From positions 1 through 46,810 of the forward strand of contig CAITJJ010000068.1 in the NCBI GenBank assembly GCA_903892675.1: DNA of 46,810 nt, given 5' to 3'. This document shows, one piece after another, positions 16,317-26,100 of this stretch. The position numbers and the translations under genes are program-made. Positions within the stretch are counted from its first letter, which is position 1; every line of letters starts with the position of its first letter. The notes beneath the pieces are model-generated. The model was given only the letters and a program-made list of their open reading frames with translations, ran no database searches and was not told where the DNA came from. The stretch comes from an uncultured Hyphomicrobiales bacterium (GTDB lineage Bacteria > Pseudomonadota > Alphaproteobacteria > Rhizobiales > Xanthobacteraceae).

Positions 16317-18176
16317 ATGGCTGCAAGTGTATTTGCAACAGATCAGTCTTTCGAGACTGGGAGCGCTTTACGCAATATTCAAGTCAATCCTGGCGGCCTG
16401 TCGGACAGTCCGACTGATGAAGATTCTGTCGGCTTCAAGCCCTACGTGCGGGCGCTTGCCTGGTTTTTAATGAGTGAGAAAACCGTAGCGCCACTGACGA
16501 TTTCCATCGAAGCGCCGTGGGGATCTGGCAAATCGTCGTTCATGCTCCAGCTTGAAAAGGCAATTGCCAATGTGGCGGCCGATCAGGTCAAACGGTGGGA
16601 ATCCATCGGTGCAGGCCCGAAGCCAGAAACGGTGTCGATCCGCTTTAACGCGTGGCGGAATGACAAGGATGAGGCGCTCTGGGCGGCCTTTGCGATTACA
16701 TTTCTGCGACAGCTCACCCGGCGCATTCCGTTCTGGAGGAAAGTTATAGGCAATCTGCTTTTGCTTTGGTCGCGACTGGATCGAGGCGCGGCGCGATGGC
16801 AGCTCTTTCAACTCACGCTGTTTGCGCTAGCGACCGCCGCGCTTGCGGTCATTGCGGTCATATATTTCAAGAATCCGGGTATTGCCGAGTCGGAGAAAGT
16901 CGCGCCGGTGGCCGGAGCGTCAGTCGTGGCTTTGCTGGCGACGGCGTGGACAGCCGCAAAGAAGGTCCGAGATATTTTTGGTAGTCCTTTGTCCGCCGAC
17001 TTGACCAGACTTCGCCGCAATCCACGCTACCAAGACAAACTTGCATTCATCGACCGTTTCCAGGACGATTTTTCAAATATCATCCATTGTTACGCAGGAA
17101 CCAAAGGCCGAATATTTGTCTTCATTGATGATCTGGACCGCTGTGATGTGCCGCGCGCCGCCGATCTGATGCAGGCAATCAACCTGCTCCTATCAACTGA
17201 CCAGGCTAATCTCTATTTCATTCTCGGCATCGACCGCGAAATGGTGGCCGCCGGGCTCGCTGCCAAGCATGAGAAAATCCTGCCGTATCTGGCTGCAAAC
17301 CGAACCGCCGCGAATTCGCCTCCGATTGCGAGGGGTGGCGTTGAATACGGCTATTCATTTCTTGAAAAGTTCGTGCAGGTGCCGTTTCGCGTTCCGGTTA
17401 TCCAGAACATCGAAAATCTTGTCGCAAGCCTAACCGGCCCGGAGGCCGTTTCCAGAAACCCCGATCAGGAGCCTGACCGCGAATCCGAATCCGCCGCGTT
17501 CGAGATTGTCGCCGGCTCGGACCCGGAAGGATTCGACAAGATCGTCGCGGACATGGCGAAAATATTTGAATTCAATCCACGTCGTGTCAAACAATTTGTC
17601 AGTGTTCTGCGATTGCGGGTGATGATCGCCTTATCGACGAATATCTTGCGGTTGCCCGGGAGGCCCGGCTCGGGTTCGCAATTGACTTTGGCACAGCTGG
17701 GCGCGTTTACCGCACTTCTGTTGCGTTGGCCGCAATTAATTGGCGATCTTTTGGCGAACCCTGACGCGCTAAACGACCTCGCGGAGCAGAGAAACGTATC
17801 GGCCTCGCGGTGGAAGGATGAGCCCGGATTGCTGGAGATGCTCACGGACGTGGGGGACTATTCGTTGGTCGACGTCGACCTGCGGCCGCTCTTGTTGGTG
17901 ATGCCGGACACTTACGGCCGCGGCTTGGGGGATAGCACGTCCTCCCAGCCATCTCCGCAGGCTCCTAACCCACCGTCGGAGAGCGTAGGTTCTGCGGCAG
18001 GGAAGTCTTCTGCGCAAGGGGCTACCGCCTCCCGTTACCCGGCTGATAAGCCAATGGACGTTGGTGAAAGGTTGCCGGAAGAAGAACGGCCGGTCAGTTT
18101 TTCCAGATTTATGGCGCAGCAAGATTCAGAGCGGCAGCCGCGTCGTAAGCGCAGAGTTGCCCTCAAAAAGAAGTGA
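16317..18176 (+). CDS. KAP-family P-loop NTPase with two membrane segments
   Basis: A 619-residue predicted membrane-anchored ATPase of the KAP family (named for Kidins220/ARMS and PifA). Walker A is APWGSGKSS (Gly69-Ser74 region, Lys72) and Walker B is FIDDLDRC (269-276, Asp271/Asp272). Two hydrophobic helices, at about 160-184 and 197-216, lie between them, the insertion typical of KAP proteins. The C-terminal 80 residues are Pro/Ser-rich and end in a strongly basic tail. The coding sequence is visibly richer in A and T, especially at third codon positions, than its neighbours, which suggests horizontal acquisition. PifA, a family member, excludes phage T7, so a defence role is possible, but no partner gene is adjacent. 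GGGGGA lies upstream of ATG 16317. Confidence 0.85.
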   Translation: MAASVFATDQSFETGSALRNIQVNPGGLSDSPTDEDSVGFKPYVRALAWFLMSEKTVAPLTISIEAPWGSGKSSFMLQLEKAIANVAADQVKRWESIGAGPKPETVSIRFNAWRNDKDEALWAAFAITFLRQLTRRIPFWRKVIGNLLLLWSRLDRGAARWQLFQLTLFALATAALAVIAVIYFKNPGIAESEKVAPVAGASVVALLATAWTAAKKVRDIFGSPLSADLTRLRRNPRYQDKLAFIDRFQDDFSNIIHCYAGTKGRIFVFIDDLDRCDVPRAADLMQAINLLLSTDQANLYFILGIDREMVAAGLAAKHEKILPYLAANRTAANSPPIARGGVEYGYSFLEKFVQVPFRVPVIQNIENLVASLTGPEAVSRNPDQEPDRESESAAFEIVAGSDPEGFDKIVADMAKIFEFNPRRVKQFVSVLRLRVMIALSTNILRLPGRPGSGSQLTLAQLGAFTALLLRWPQLIGDLLANPDALNDLAEQRNVSASRWKDEPGLLEMLTDVGDYSLVDVDLRPLLLVMPDTYGRGLGDSTSSQPSPQAPNPPSESVGSAAGKSSAQGATASRYPADKPMDVGERLPEEERPVSFSRFMAQQDSERQPRRKRRVALKKK

Positions 18177-18219
18177 CAGCCCTTCGTCTCGTCACTCTTG
18201 AAGCCTTTGCCAGCATAAT

Positions 18220-18234
18220 CGGTTATATCAACCG
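18220..18234. promoter_or_regulatory. Inverted repeat upstream of the acyl-CoA dehydrogenase gene
   Basis: CGGTT-ATATC-AACCG is a perfect 5+5 base inverted repeat with a 5-base spacer, about 28 bases before the start at 18262. It lies in the 85-base gap after the KAP gene. It could be an operator for a TetR- or GntR-type regulator, but a short repeat of this size can arise by chance. Confidence 0.3.
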
Positions 18235-18261
18235 GCAATTCCATTACGCAAAGGTCAGGTC

Positions 18262-19485
18262 ATGGACTTCTCACTCTCGCCCGAACACGAAGCCCTGCGC
18301 CTCAAGGCGCGCGCTTTCATCGACGAGCACGTGCTGCCGCTGGAGAAAGATCCGGCCAATTTCGCCGACAACGAGAACATCCCGCACCATTTGCTCGAGC
18401 CGGTGCGCGTCAAGGCGCGCGCGGCGGGTCTGTGGGCGCCTCAGGCGCCGAAGGAATATGGCGGCATGGAATTGCCGATGGTCGTCTGGGCCGCGGTCTA
18501 TGAGGAAGCGGCGCGCTCGATCTTCGGGCCGCTGGCGATCCATTGCATGGCGCCAGACGACGGCAACATGAACATGCTGCGCCTTGCCGGTACCCAAGCG
18601 CAGAAAGACAAATGGCTGGCGCCGCTAGTTGCCGGCAAAGTGCGCTCGGCCTTCGCCATGACGGAGCCGTCGCCCGGCGGCGGCTCCGACCCGACCATGA
18701 TCCGCACCCGCGCCGAGAAGCGCGGCAACAAATACATCATCAGCGGGCGCAAATGGTTCATCACCGGCGCCGACGGCGCGGCGCATTTTATTTTGATGGC
18801 GCGCACCTCCGACGACGCGCGCAAGGGCCTCACAGCGTTTCTCTATCACAAGGACCAGCCGGGTTGGCGCATCGTCCGCCGCATTCCGATCATGGGCCCG
18901 GAAGAACATGGCGGCCATTGCGAACTTGAATTCGACGGCCTCGAAATACCGGAAGAAAACATACTGATGGGCGAGGGCGAGGGCTTGCGCCTGATGCAGG
19001 TGCGGCTTGGGCCGGCGCGGTTGACGCATTGCATGCGCTGGACCGGCTTTGCCAAACGCTGCGTCGAGATCGCGCAGGAATATGTCGCGGAGCGCGAGGG
19101 CTTCGGCATCAAGCTCGCCGACCGCGAAAGCGTGCAGATGAAACTGGGCGAGATCGGCCAGCAGATTCAGATCGGCCGCTTGCTGACCATGCACGCCGCC
19201 TGGATGCTCGATCAGGGCGGGCGCGCGCGTAAAGAGGTGTCGATGGCCAAGGTCCACGTCGCCGAGACGCTGCATCGCGCCGCCGACATGGCAATCCAGT
19301 TGCAGGGCGCGCGCGGCTATTCCAAGGACACCGTCGTCGAGTGGATTTATCGCTACGCCCGATCGGCCAGACTGGTCGACGGCGCCTCCGAAGTGCACAT
19401 GATGGTGCTGGCGAAATTCATGCGCAATGAAGGGCGCGACTTCTGGCAATGGGGTCCGGGCGAGGGGCGCAAGAACGCGCCTTAG
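18262..19485 (+). CDS. Acyl-CoA dehydrogenase-family flavoprotein
   Basis: A 407-residue member of the acyl-CoA dehydrogenase family, which introduces a double bond between C2 and C3 of an acyl-CoA and passes electrons to ETF. The FAD/substrate block FAMTEPSPGGGSDPT (about 130-145) and the C-terminal QLQGARGYSKD region are present. At the position of the catalytic glutamate of medium-chain enzymes the sequence reads VDGASEV, with Asp373. This arrangement resembles the ACAD10/11-like branch more than the MCAD branch. The chain-length preference is unknown. The start ATG 18262 follows AAGGTCAGG. It is likely monocistronic or read with the TRAP-like protein after a 75-base gap. Confidence 0.92.
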   Translation: MDFSLSPEHEALRLKARAFIDEHVLPLEKDPANFADNENIPHHLLEPVRVKARAAGLWAPQAPKEYGGMELPMVVWAAVYEEAARSIFGPLAIHCMAPDDGNMNMLRLAGTQAQKDKWLAPLVAGKVRSAFAMTEPSPGGGSDPTMIRTRAEKRGNKYIISGRKWFITGADGAAHFILMARTSDDARKGLTAFLYHKDQPGWRIVRRIPIMGPEEHGGHCELEFDGLEIPEENILMGEGEGLRLMQVRLGPARLTHCMRWTGFAKRCVEIAQEYVAEREGFGIKLADRESVQMKLGEIGQQIQIGRLLTMHAAWMLDQGGRARKEVSMAKVHVAETLHRAADMAIQLQGARGYSKDTVVEWIYRYARSARLVDGASEVHMMVLAKFMRNEGRDFWQWGPGEGRKNAP

Positions 19486-19560
19486 TCTGCTCTTTCACTT
19501 GCCGGCAAAGCGTGGCTAATGTCCGGCGCGCCGGGCATCGGCGCTTTCAGGACGTGAAAC

Positions 19561-20496
19561 ATGCCAGTTCAGTCGACGCCGATCAAAATCGTCATGGGCG
19601 GCTACGGCCCGGCCAATACGGGCTTCAGCAAGTCGCTCAAGCTCATCGGCAACACGCTGGAAGCGCAGTTCGGCGACCGCATCGCAATCGACTACATCTG
19701 GAACATCATGGACCACGGCCACAAGGCCGAGGACATCCTGACGCTGGTGGAGAGCGGCGAGATCACGCTCGGCTATCAGTCGTCGAGCTATCTCACCGAC
19801 CGCGTGCCGGAATTGGGCTTCGTCGATCTGCCGTTCCTGTTCGCCAATAACGCACAGGCGCGCGGCGCGATGGACGGCGATCTCGGCCGCTTCCTCGCGC
19901 AAAAGGTCGAAGCCAGCGTCGGCTATCGCATTCTCGGCTGGTTCGAGAACGGCTTCCGCCACATCTCCAACAAGCTGCGTCCCATCCATTTGCCGGCCGA
20001 CATGAAGGACATGAAGATCCGCGTACTGCCGAGCGAAATCCAGCGCCGCACCTTCGAATTGCTCGGCGCGCAGGCGATGCGCATGGATCTCACCGAGGCC
20101 ATCGCCATGATCAAGGCCGGCACGCTGGATGCGCAGGAAAATCCGCTCGCGAATACGGTCACCTATGGCGTGCATAACTTTCACAAATATCACACGCTGA
20201 CCTCGCACTTCTATATTTCGCGGCCGATTTTCCTGCACCGCGCCTCGTTCGACGCATGGCCGCTCGACTTGCAAAATGCCATGCGCGAGGCGGTGATCGA
20301 AGCGGTGGCGTTCCAGCGTCAGCTCGCGGTCGAGGAAAATACCCAGTCGCGTCAGGCGATCGAAGCAGCCGGCTGCGAAATCGTCGAACTCAACGCATCG
20401 GAGCACGACGCCTTCGTCGCCGCCGTGCAGCCGCTGCTTGCCGAGGCGCGGGGCATGTACGGCGAGGCGATGTTTCGGATGGTGCCGAAAGTTTAG
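19561..20496 (+). CDS. TRAP-type solute-binding protein (DctP family) without a signal peptide
   Basis: A 311-residue protein with the DctP fold landmarks: LVESGEITLGYQSSSYL near residue 62, the FVDLPFLF block, and the arginine-containing IRVLPSEIQ strand followed by a region resembling P...EAIAMIKAGTLDAQENP. DctP proteins normally act in the periplasm and carry a signal peptide. Here the protein begins directly with MPVQSTPIKIVMGGY, the first mature strand. An in-frame TGA at 19555-19557, two codons before the ATG, rules out an N-terminal extension in this frame. The partner permease genes are not adjacent (the nearest TRAP permeases are at 13031-14919). It might act in the cytoplasm, use another export route, or be a defective receptor. 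Confidence 0.85.
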   Translation: MPVQSTPIKIVMGGYGPANTGFSKSLKLIGNTLEAQFGDRIAIDYIWNIMDHGHKAEDILTLVESGEITLGYQSSSYLTDRVPELGFVDLPFLFANNAQARGAMDGDLGRFLAQKVEASVGYRILGWFENGFRHISNKLRPIHLPADMKDMKIRVLPSEIQRRTFELLGAQAMRMDLTEAIAMIKAGTLDAQENPLANTVTYGVHNFHKYHTLTSHFYISRPIFLHRASFDAWPLDLQNAMREAVIEAVAFQRQLAVEENTQSRQAIEAAGCEIVELNASEHDAFVAAVQPLLAEARGMYGEAMFRMVPKV

Positions 20497-21488
20497 TCCA
20501 GCTTGATATTCGCCGTCTTGATCACCTTTTCCCACTTGGCAGCCTCGCTCTTGATGTAGGCGGCCATGTCGGCTGGCGAGCTTTGCAGCGGATCGATGCC
20601 GGCGCCGATCAGCTTCTGCCTGATCTCGGCATTGCCGACCGCCTTGGCGTAGGCGGCGTTGAGTTTGGCGATCGCGTCTTTCGGCGTCGCCGCCGGGACG
20701 GCAAAGCCCTGCCAGGCCCAGGCCTCGAAGCCCGGCACGTCGGCCGAAACCGGCGGCACACCGGGCAGGCCGGCGAACTCGCCGGGCGAGGCAACCGCGA
20801 TCGCCTTGATTTGCTTCACCGCCAATTGGCCACGCGCGGTCGCGTAGTCGACGAACATCATGCCGATCTGACCGGAGACGAGATCCTGGATCGCCGGCGC
20901 CGCGCCTTTATACGGAATATGGTTGAGCTTGACGCCGGCGCCTTGCGCGAACAGTTCACCGGCGAGATGGAACGGGCTGCCGATGCCGGCGCTGCCATAG
21001 TCGATAGCGCCCGGCGATTTTTTCGCCGCTGCGATCAGTTCCTTGACCGAATTGACCTTGAGCTTGTCGGTGTTGACCAGCAGCACGATGGCGAAGCGTC
21101 CGGTCAGGGAAACCGGCGCGAAATCCTTGTCGGCATCGTAAGGGAGTTTGGCATAAAGGCTGCGGTTCGAGGCATAGGTCGACGTGTCGCCTAGCAGGAA
21201 TGTGTAGCCGTCAGGCTGCGCGCGCGCGACCGCTTCAGCGCCGATCAAGGTGCCGGCGCCGGGACGGTTCTCGACCACGACGGTCTGGCCAAGGCTGGCA
21301 CCCATCTCGGTCGCCACGACGCGCGCGAAGAAATCTGTGCCGCCGCCCGGCGGGTAGGGCACGATGAGGCGGACCGAATGCGCCGGATAATTTTGCGCGA
21401 AGACGGGCGATGCGGTGACGACCGCGCCCGCAGCCAGCGCGGTTGCGACAATAGCGGCGGCGAAAATAGCGCGGCGATCGGTGCCCAT
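20493..21488 (-). CDS. Bug-family (TctC-like) periplasmic binding protein
   Basis: A 331-residue exported binding protein of the Bug family, associated with tripartite tricarboxylate transporters that import carboxylates such as citrate. A signal peptide (hydrophobic residues 9-26, ending VFAQ) is followed by the canonical NYP...VRLIVPYPPGGGTDFFAR and VVVENRPGAG blocks. No TctA or TctB membrane genes are present, which is usual because Bug genes are often orphans. It overlaps the convergent TRAP-like gene by four bases at its 3' end. It lies downstream of an MFS gene on the same strand with a 96-base gap, so co-transcription is possible. The ligand is unknown. Confidence 0.93.
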   Translation of the reverse strand: MGTDRRAIFAAAIVATALAAGAVVTASPVFAQNYPAHSVRLIVPYPPGGGTDFFARVVATEMGASLGQTVVVENRPGAGTLIGAEAVARAQPDGYTFLLGDTSTYASNRSLYAKLPYDADKDFAPVSLTGRFAIVLLVNTDKLKVNSVKELIAAAKKSPGAIDYGSAGIGSPFHLAGELFAQGAGVKLNHIPYKGAAPAIQDLVSGQIGMMFVDYATARGQLAVKQIKAIAVASPGEFAGLPGVPPVSADVPGFEAWAWQGFAVPAATPKDAIAKLNAAYAKAVGNAEIRQKLIGAGIDPLQSSPADMAAYIKSEAAKWEKVIKTANIKLD

Positions 21489-21584
21489 GACGTTTCCCCT
21501 TATGCGATACGCCCCGGCGGGCGTTCTATTGGGGACAAATGTTTCACGGTTCGGAAAGTTTCACCAGAGGCCGGCGCTACGCAA

Positions 21585-22808
21585 TCATACGCAGTTCGCG
21601 CGCCAGTGACGGCGCGCCACCAGCGTGCCGACAATCGTCAGGTTGATCAGATTGGCGCCGACGCCGACGGCGAAGGCCGGCGCGTAATAGCCGAAGTGGT
21701 CGTACAGCAAGCCGGCGAGCCAGCCGCCCGACGCCATGCCGAGCGCGGTGAACATCAAGAGCGTCGGGATGCGCCATGACGCCTGCGACGCCGGAAACAT
21801 TTCGCGCAGTGCCAGCACATAGGCCGGGATGATGCCGGAGAAGCCCAGCCCGAACACCGCCGACACCGTGAACAGGCCGACCTCGCTCTGCGTCAGCAGG
21901 AAGGCGATCATCGCCGCGCATTGCCACAGCGAGCCGACCAGCACTGTCGTCAAGCCGCCAATGCGGTCGGACACCGCGCCCCAGATCTGCCGGCTGAGAA
22001 ACGCGGTGCCGAGCAGCACCGACAGCATCACCGCGCCGACCGAGCGGCTGATGCCGAGGTCGCTGCAGAAGGCGACGAGGTGGCCTTGCGGCATCGCCAT
22101 CGGAATGCAGCACATGATCGCCGCCATGCACATCGCGCCGAAGACGAGATTGGGCGGCAGGCCCAATACGCGCGCTGGCGCGCTACCGGCGACCGGCGCC
22201 GGGGCGGGATGGATCACTTCCGGCGGGTGCCTGAAAAAGATCAGCGCGATCGACACGACGACCACGCCTTCGAGCAAGGCGTACCACAGCATGGTCTCGC
22301 GCCAGCCAAGCGCGGCGATGGCGCGCTCGAACACCGGCGGCCATAGCGCGCCGGCGAGGTAAGTACCGCTCGAAATCAGCGCCAGCGCCGAGCCGCGCCT
22401 TTTGTCGAACCAGCGGCTGACGTAAACGTAAAGCGGCGCATTGATGCCGCCGAAGCCGATCAGGCCGATGAACAAGCCATGGCCGACCCACAGCGGCCAG
22501 GAGGGCCCGAGGCTCGACAGCGCCAGACCGAACGCGATCATCACCGCGCCGAAGGCGACGGTCCAGCGGGTGCCGATGCGGTCGGCGATACGGCCCATCA
22601 TGATGCCGCCGATGCCGGAACCGAACCAGGCCAAGGCGCTGGCCAGCGCCGGAATCGACCGCGCGCCATCGACCTCGGCGGCGATATCCTTGAGCGCGAC
22701 CGCGGCGATCCAGGCGGCCCCGGACGACAGCATCAGCGCACCCAAGGCTGCGCTTGCGACAATCCATGACGCCTTAGTTTCGACGGACGATGACGGCGAT
22801 TGCAACAT
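21585..22808 (-). CDS. Major facilitator superfamily transporter
   Basis: A 407-residue protein with 12 predicted membrane helices. Landmarks are the motif-A-like GRIADRIGTR loop between helices 2 and 3, the repeat of that pattern as GAVSDRIGG in the C-terminal half, and RWFDKRRGSALAL after helix 4. The latter motif resembles monocarboxylate or oxalate/formate-type MFS carriers, so an organic acid is a fair guess for the substrate, but the sequence does not settle it. Starts considered: ATG 22808 (used here) or GTG 22820, neither with a strong ribosome binding site. It is transcribed divergently from the indolepyruvate oxidoreductase gene and may precede the Bug-family gene in one transcript. 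Confidence 0.9.
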   Translation of the reverse strand: MLQSPSSSVETKASWIVASAALGALMLSSGAAWIAAVALKDIAAEVDGARSIPALASALAWFGSGIGGIMMGRIADRIGTRWTVAFGAVMIAFGLALSSLGPSWPLWVGHGLFIGLIGFGGINAPLYVYVSRWFDKRRGSALALISSGTYLAGALWPPVFERAIAALGWRETMLWYALLEGVVVVSIALIFFRHPPEVIHPAPAPVAGSAPARVLGLPPNLVFGAMCMAAIMCCIPMAMPQGHLVAFCSDLGISRSVGAVMLSVLLGTAFLSRQIWGAVSDRIGGLTTVLVGSLWQCAAMIAFLLTQSEVGLFTVSAVFGLGFSGIIPAYVLALREMFPASQASWRIPTLLMFTALGMASGGWLAGLLYDHFGYYAPAFAVGVGANLINLTIVGTLVARRHWRANCV

Positions 22809-23127
22809 GGAAAGGCGCACCCGGCTGGCGGACCCTTTTACAGGCCGCCCATAATTTGACCAGCCGCGTCAACGGGAGACTGCGTTGCTACAGAACCATT
22901 TGCTGCATTGCGCCAAAGTGCGTCAAATGCGGGGTCGCTGAAACTTCCTTCTCCCCGCCATGCCGGAAACGAAATTGACCGCAAGGCTCTCCAGTGTAAG
23001 CTTTTATTTCGATTTTCGACGCTTTGCGTAATGGCTGTACAGCCTATATGAGAGAGACGTCGGCGCCGGTTCGATGGTCTTTTTCGACAATGCCGCATTG
23101 GCCAAAGGCCACCCAAAGGGCCCCCTG
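22809..23127. promoter_or_regulatory. Divergent intergenic region with a 12 bp palindrome
   Basis: This 319-base gap separates the leftward MFS gene from the rightward oxidoreductase gene. It holds a perfect 12 bp palindrome, GGCTGTACAGCC, at 23033-23044. Upstream of it is TTTGCG (23023-23028) and directly after it TATATG (23045-23050), spaced about as a -35/-10 pair would be. A regulator bound there would block a rightward promoter. TTGACC occurs at about 22857 and 22976 without convincing partners. An alternative ATG for the oxidoreductase at 23074 lies in this stretch. No other gene is visible. Confidence 0.4.
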
Positions 23128-26100
23128 ATGACGCTCAAACCGGTCAGCCTCGACGACAAATACGACCTTGGCCAGTCGCATGTGCTGGTGACGGGCTATC
23201 AGGCATTGATCCGCGCCATCCTGATGCAGAAAGAGCGTGATCGCCGCGCCGGCCTGAATACCGGCGGCTATCTCACCGGGTATCGCGGCTCGCCATTGGG
23301 CGGTCTCGACCAGCAGTTCATGCGCGCGGGGCGCGAACTGACTGCCGCCGACGTCACGTTTCTGCCCGGCCTCAATGAAGAACTCGCCGCGACCGCCGTT
23401 TGGGGCGCGCAGCAGGCGGAATTGCGAGGCGAGGGCAAATTCGATGGTGTTTTCGGCCTGTGGTATGGCAAGGGGCCGGGCGTCGACCGCTCCGGCGACG
23501 TGTTCCGCCACGCCAACCTCGCCGGCACCTCGAAGAATGGCGGCGTGCTGGCCTTGATGGGCGACGACCACACCGCCGAATCCTCGACCACCGCGCATCA
23601 GTCCGAATTCCATTTCGTCGACGTCATGATGCCGATCCTCAATCCGGCCGGCGTGCAGGAGATCGTCGACTACGCGCTCCTGGGCTGGGCGATGTCGCGT
23701 TACACCGGCACATGGACCGCGCTCAAATGCATGCACGAGACGGTCGAATCGACCGGCGTCATCGATGGCGCGCTCGATCGTCTCAATATCGTCATTCCGA
23801 CCGACTTCGCCATGCCCGAGGGCGGGCTGAATGTGCGTCTGGTCGACACCATTCTCGGCCAGGAAGCGCGGCTACACGACTACAAGCGCGACGCCATGCT
23901 GGCCTTCGTGCGCGCCAACAAGATCAACAGGACGATCATGTCGGGCGGCCGTGCGCCGAAGATCGGCATCATCACCACCGGCAAGGCCTATCTCGATGTG
24001 CGCCAGGCCTTCGACGAACTCGGCCTCGACGAAATCAAGTGCAACGATATCGGCATTCGCCTGTTCAAGATCGGCTGCGTCTGGCCGATCCCGCGCGAGG
24101 AATTGCTGGAATTCGCCGCCGGTCTCGATCTCATCATCGTGGTCGAGGAAAAGCGCTCGCTGATCGAAGTGCAGGTGCGCGAGGAACTCTACGGCACGGC
24201 CAATCAGCCGGTCTGCGTCGGCAAGAAAGACGAGAACGGCAACTGGCTGTTCCCGGTCAAGGGTGCGCTCGACGCCAACGATATCGCCATCGCCATTGGC
24301 GAGCGCATTCTCAATTTGGGCGCCAATGATGAGATGGCGGCCAATGTCGCGCGTTTGAAGTCGGCGCAGCGGATATTGAACGAAACAAACGACGTCGCTC
24401 AGCGCATCCCGTATTTCTGCTCGGGCTGCCCGCACAACACCTCGACGCGCGTGCCGGAAGGCAGCCGCGCCTATGCCGGCATCGGCTGCCATTACATGTC
24501 GCAATGGATGGACCGCAAGACGCTGGGTTACACCCAGATGGGCGGCGAGGGCGCCAACTGGATCGGCGAAGCGCCGTTCAGCAAGCGCGATCACGTGTTC
24601 CAGAATCTCGGCGATGGCACCTACAATCACTCCGGCTATCTCGCCATTCGCGCGGCCATCGCCTCCGGCATTACCATGACTTACAAGATTTTGTTCAACG
24701 ACGCGGTGGCGATGACCGGTGGTCAGGCCAACGATGGCGGCCTCAACGTGCCGCAGATCGCAGCGCAGGTGGCGGCCGAAGGCGCCAAACGAATCATCGT
24801 CGTCACGGACGAGCCGGACAAGTATCCGAGCGACACTGAATGGCCGAAAGGCCTGACCATTCACCACCGCGACGATCTCGACGCACTGCAGCGCGAGCTG
24901 GCGACGGTGTCCGGCGTCAGCATTCTCATTTATGATCAGACCTGCGCCGCCGAGAAGCGCCGCCGCCGCAAGCGCGGCACCTTCCCCGATCCGGACAAGC
25001 GCGTCGTCATCAACGATCTGGTCTGCGAAGGCTGTGGCGACTGCGGTGTCAAATCGAATTGCGTCTCGGTGCAGCCGCTGGCGACCGAATGGGGCCGCAA
25101 GCGCACCATCGACCAGTCGAGCTGCAACAAGGACTATTCCTGTGTGAAGGGCTTCTGCCCGTCCTTTGTCACCGTGCACGGCGCCAAATTGAAAAAAGGC
25201 GAAGGCATTTCCGAGCCGGCCGGCTGGCCGGCGCTGCCGGCGCCGAGCGTGCCGCTGATCAATCATCCCTACGGGATCATCGTCACCGGCATTGGCGGCA
25301 CCGGCATCGTCACCATCGGCGCCATTGTCGGTATGGCGGCGCATCTGGAAGGCAAGGGCGTCGGCATCATCGATATGGCCGGTCTCGCTCAGAAAGGCGG
25401 CGCGGTTTACAGCCATATCCGTATCGCCAATTCGCCGGATGACATTCACGCCATCCGCGTCGCGGCAGGCGGCGCCGATCTGGTGCTCGGCGGCGACATC
25501 GTCGTGGTCGGCTCGAAAAAGGTGCTGGGCGCGATCAAGCCGGGCAACACCCGGATGATCGTCAACACCGCCGAATTCCTGCCCGGCGATTTCGCCCGCA
25601 ATGCCGATTTCTCGCTGCCGACCGAAAAACTCAGGCGCGCCATCACCGGCGCCGCCGGCCGCGACCGCAGCCATTTCATTGACGCCACGCGCCTGGCGAC
25701 CGCGCTGCTCGGCAATTCGATCGGCGCCAACATGTTCATGCTCGGCTACGCCTATCAGAATGGCGGTCTGCCGCTGTCGGCGGAAGCGGTCGAGAAAGCC
25801 ATCGAGATGAACGGCGAGGCGGTGCCGATGAATCTCGCCGCGTTCCGCTACGGCCGCCGCGCCGCGGTCGATCCGGCCGCCGTCGAGTCTCTGATCGCGC
25901 CGCGTCCGGCGGAGGAAAACGACTCTTTGCGTCTGTCGCAGAGCTTTGACGAGATCGTCGCGCGCCGTGTCGTTTTCCTCACCGCCTATCAGAGCGCGCG
26001 CTATGCGCGGCAATATCGTGCCGTCGTGGACAAAGTCGTCACGGCGGAAGCCGAGAAGACGCCCGGCCAGACGGCGCTGTCGGAAGCGGTGGCGCGCAAT

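Noticed and set aside
16317-19485. A multi-gene defence island around the KAP NTPase
   Set aside because: The flanking genes are ordinary metabolic genes (SDR, acyl-CoA dehydrogenase). No nuclease, toxin, integrase or second accessory gene is present.
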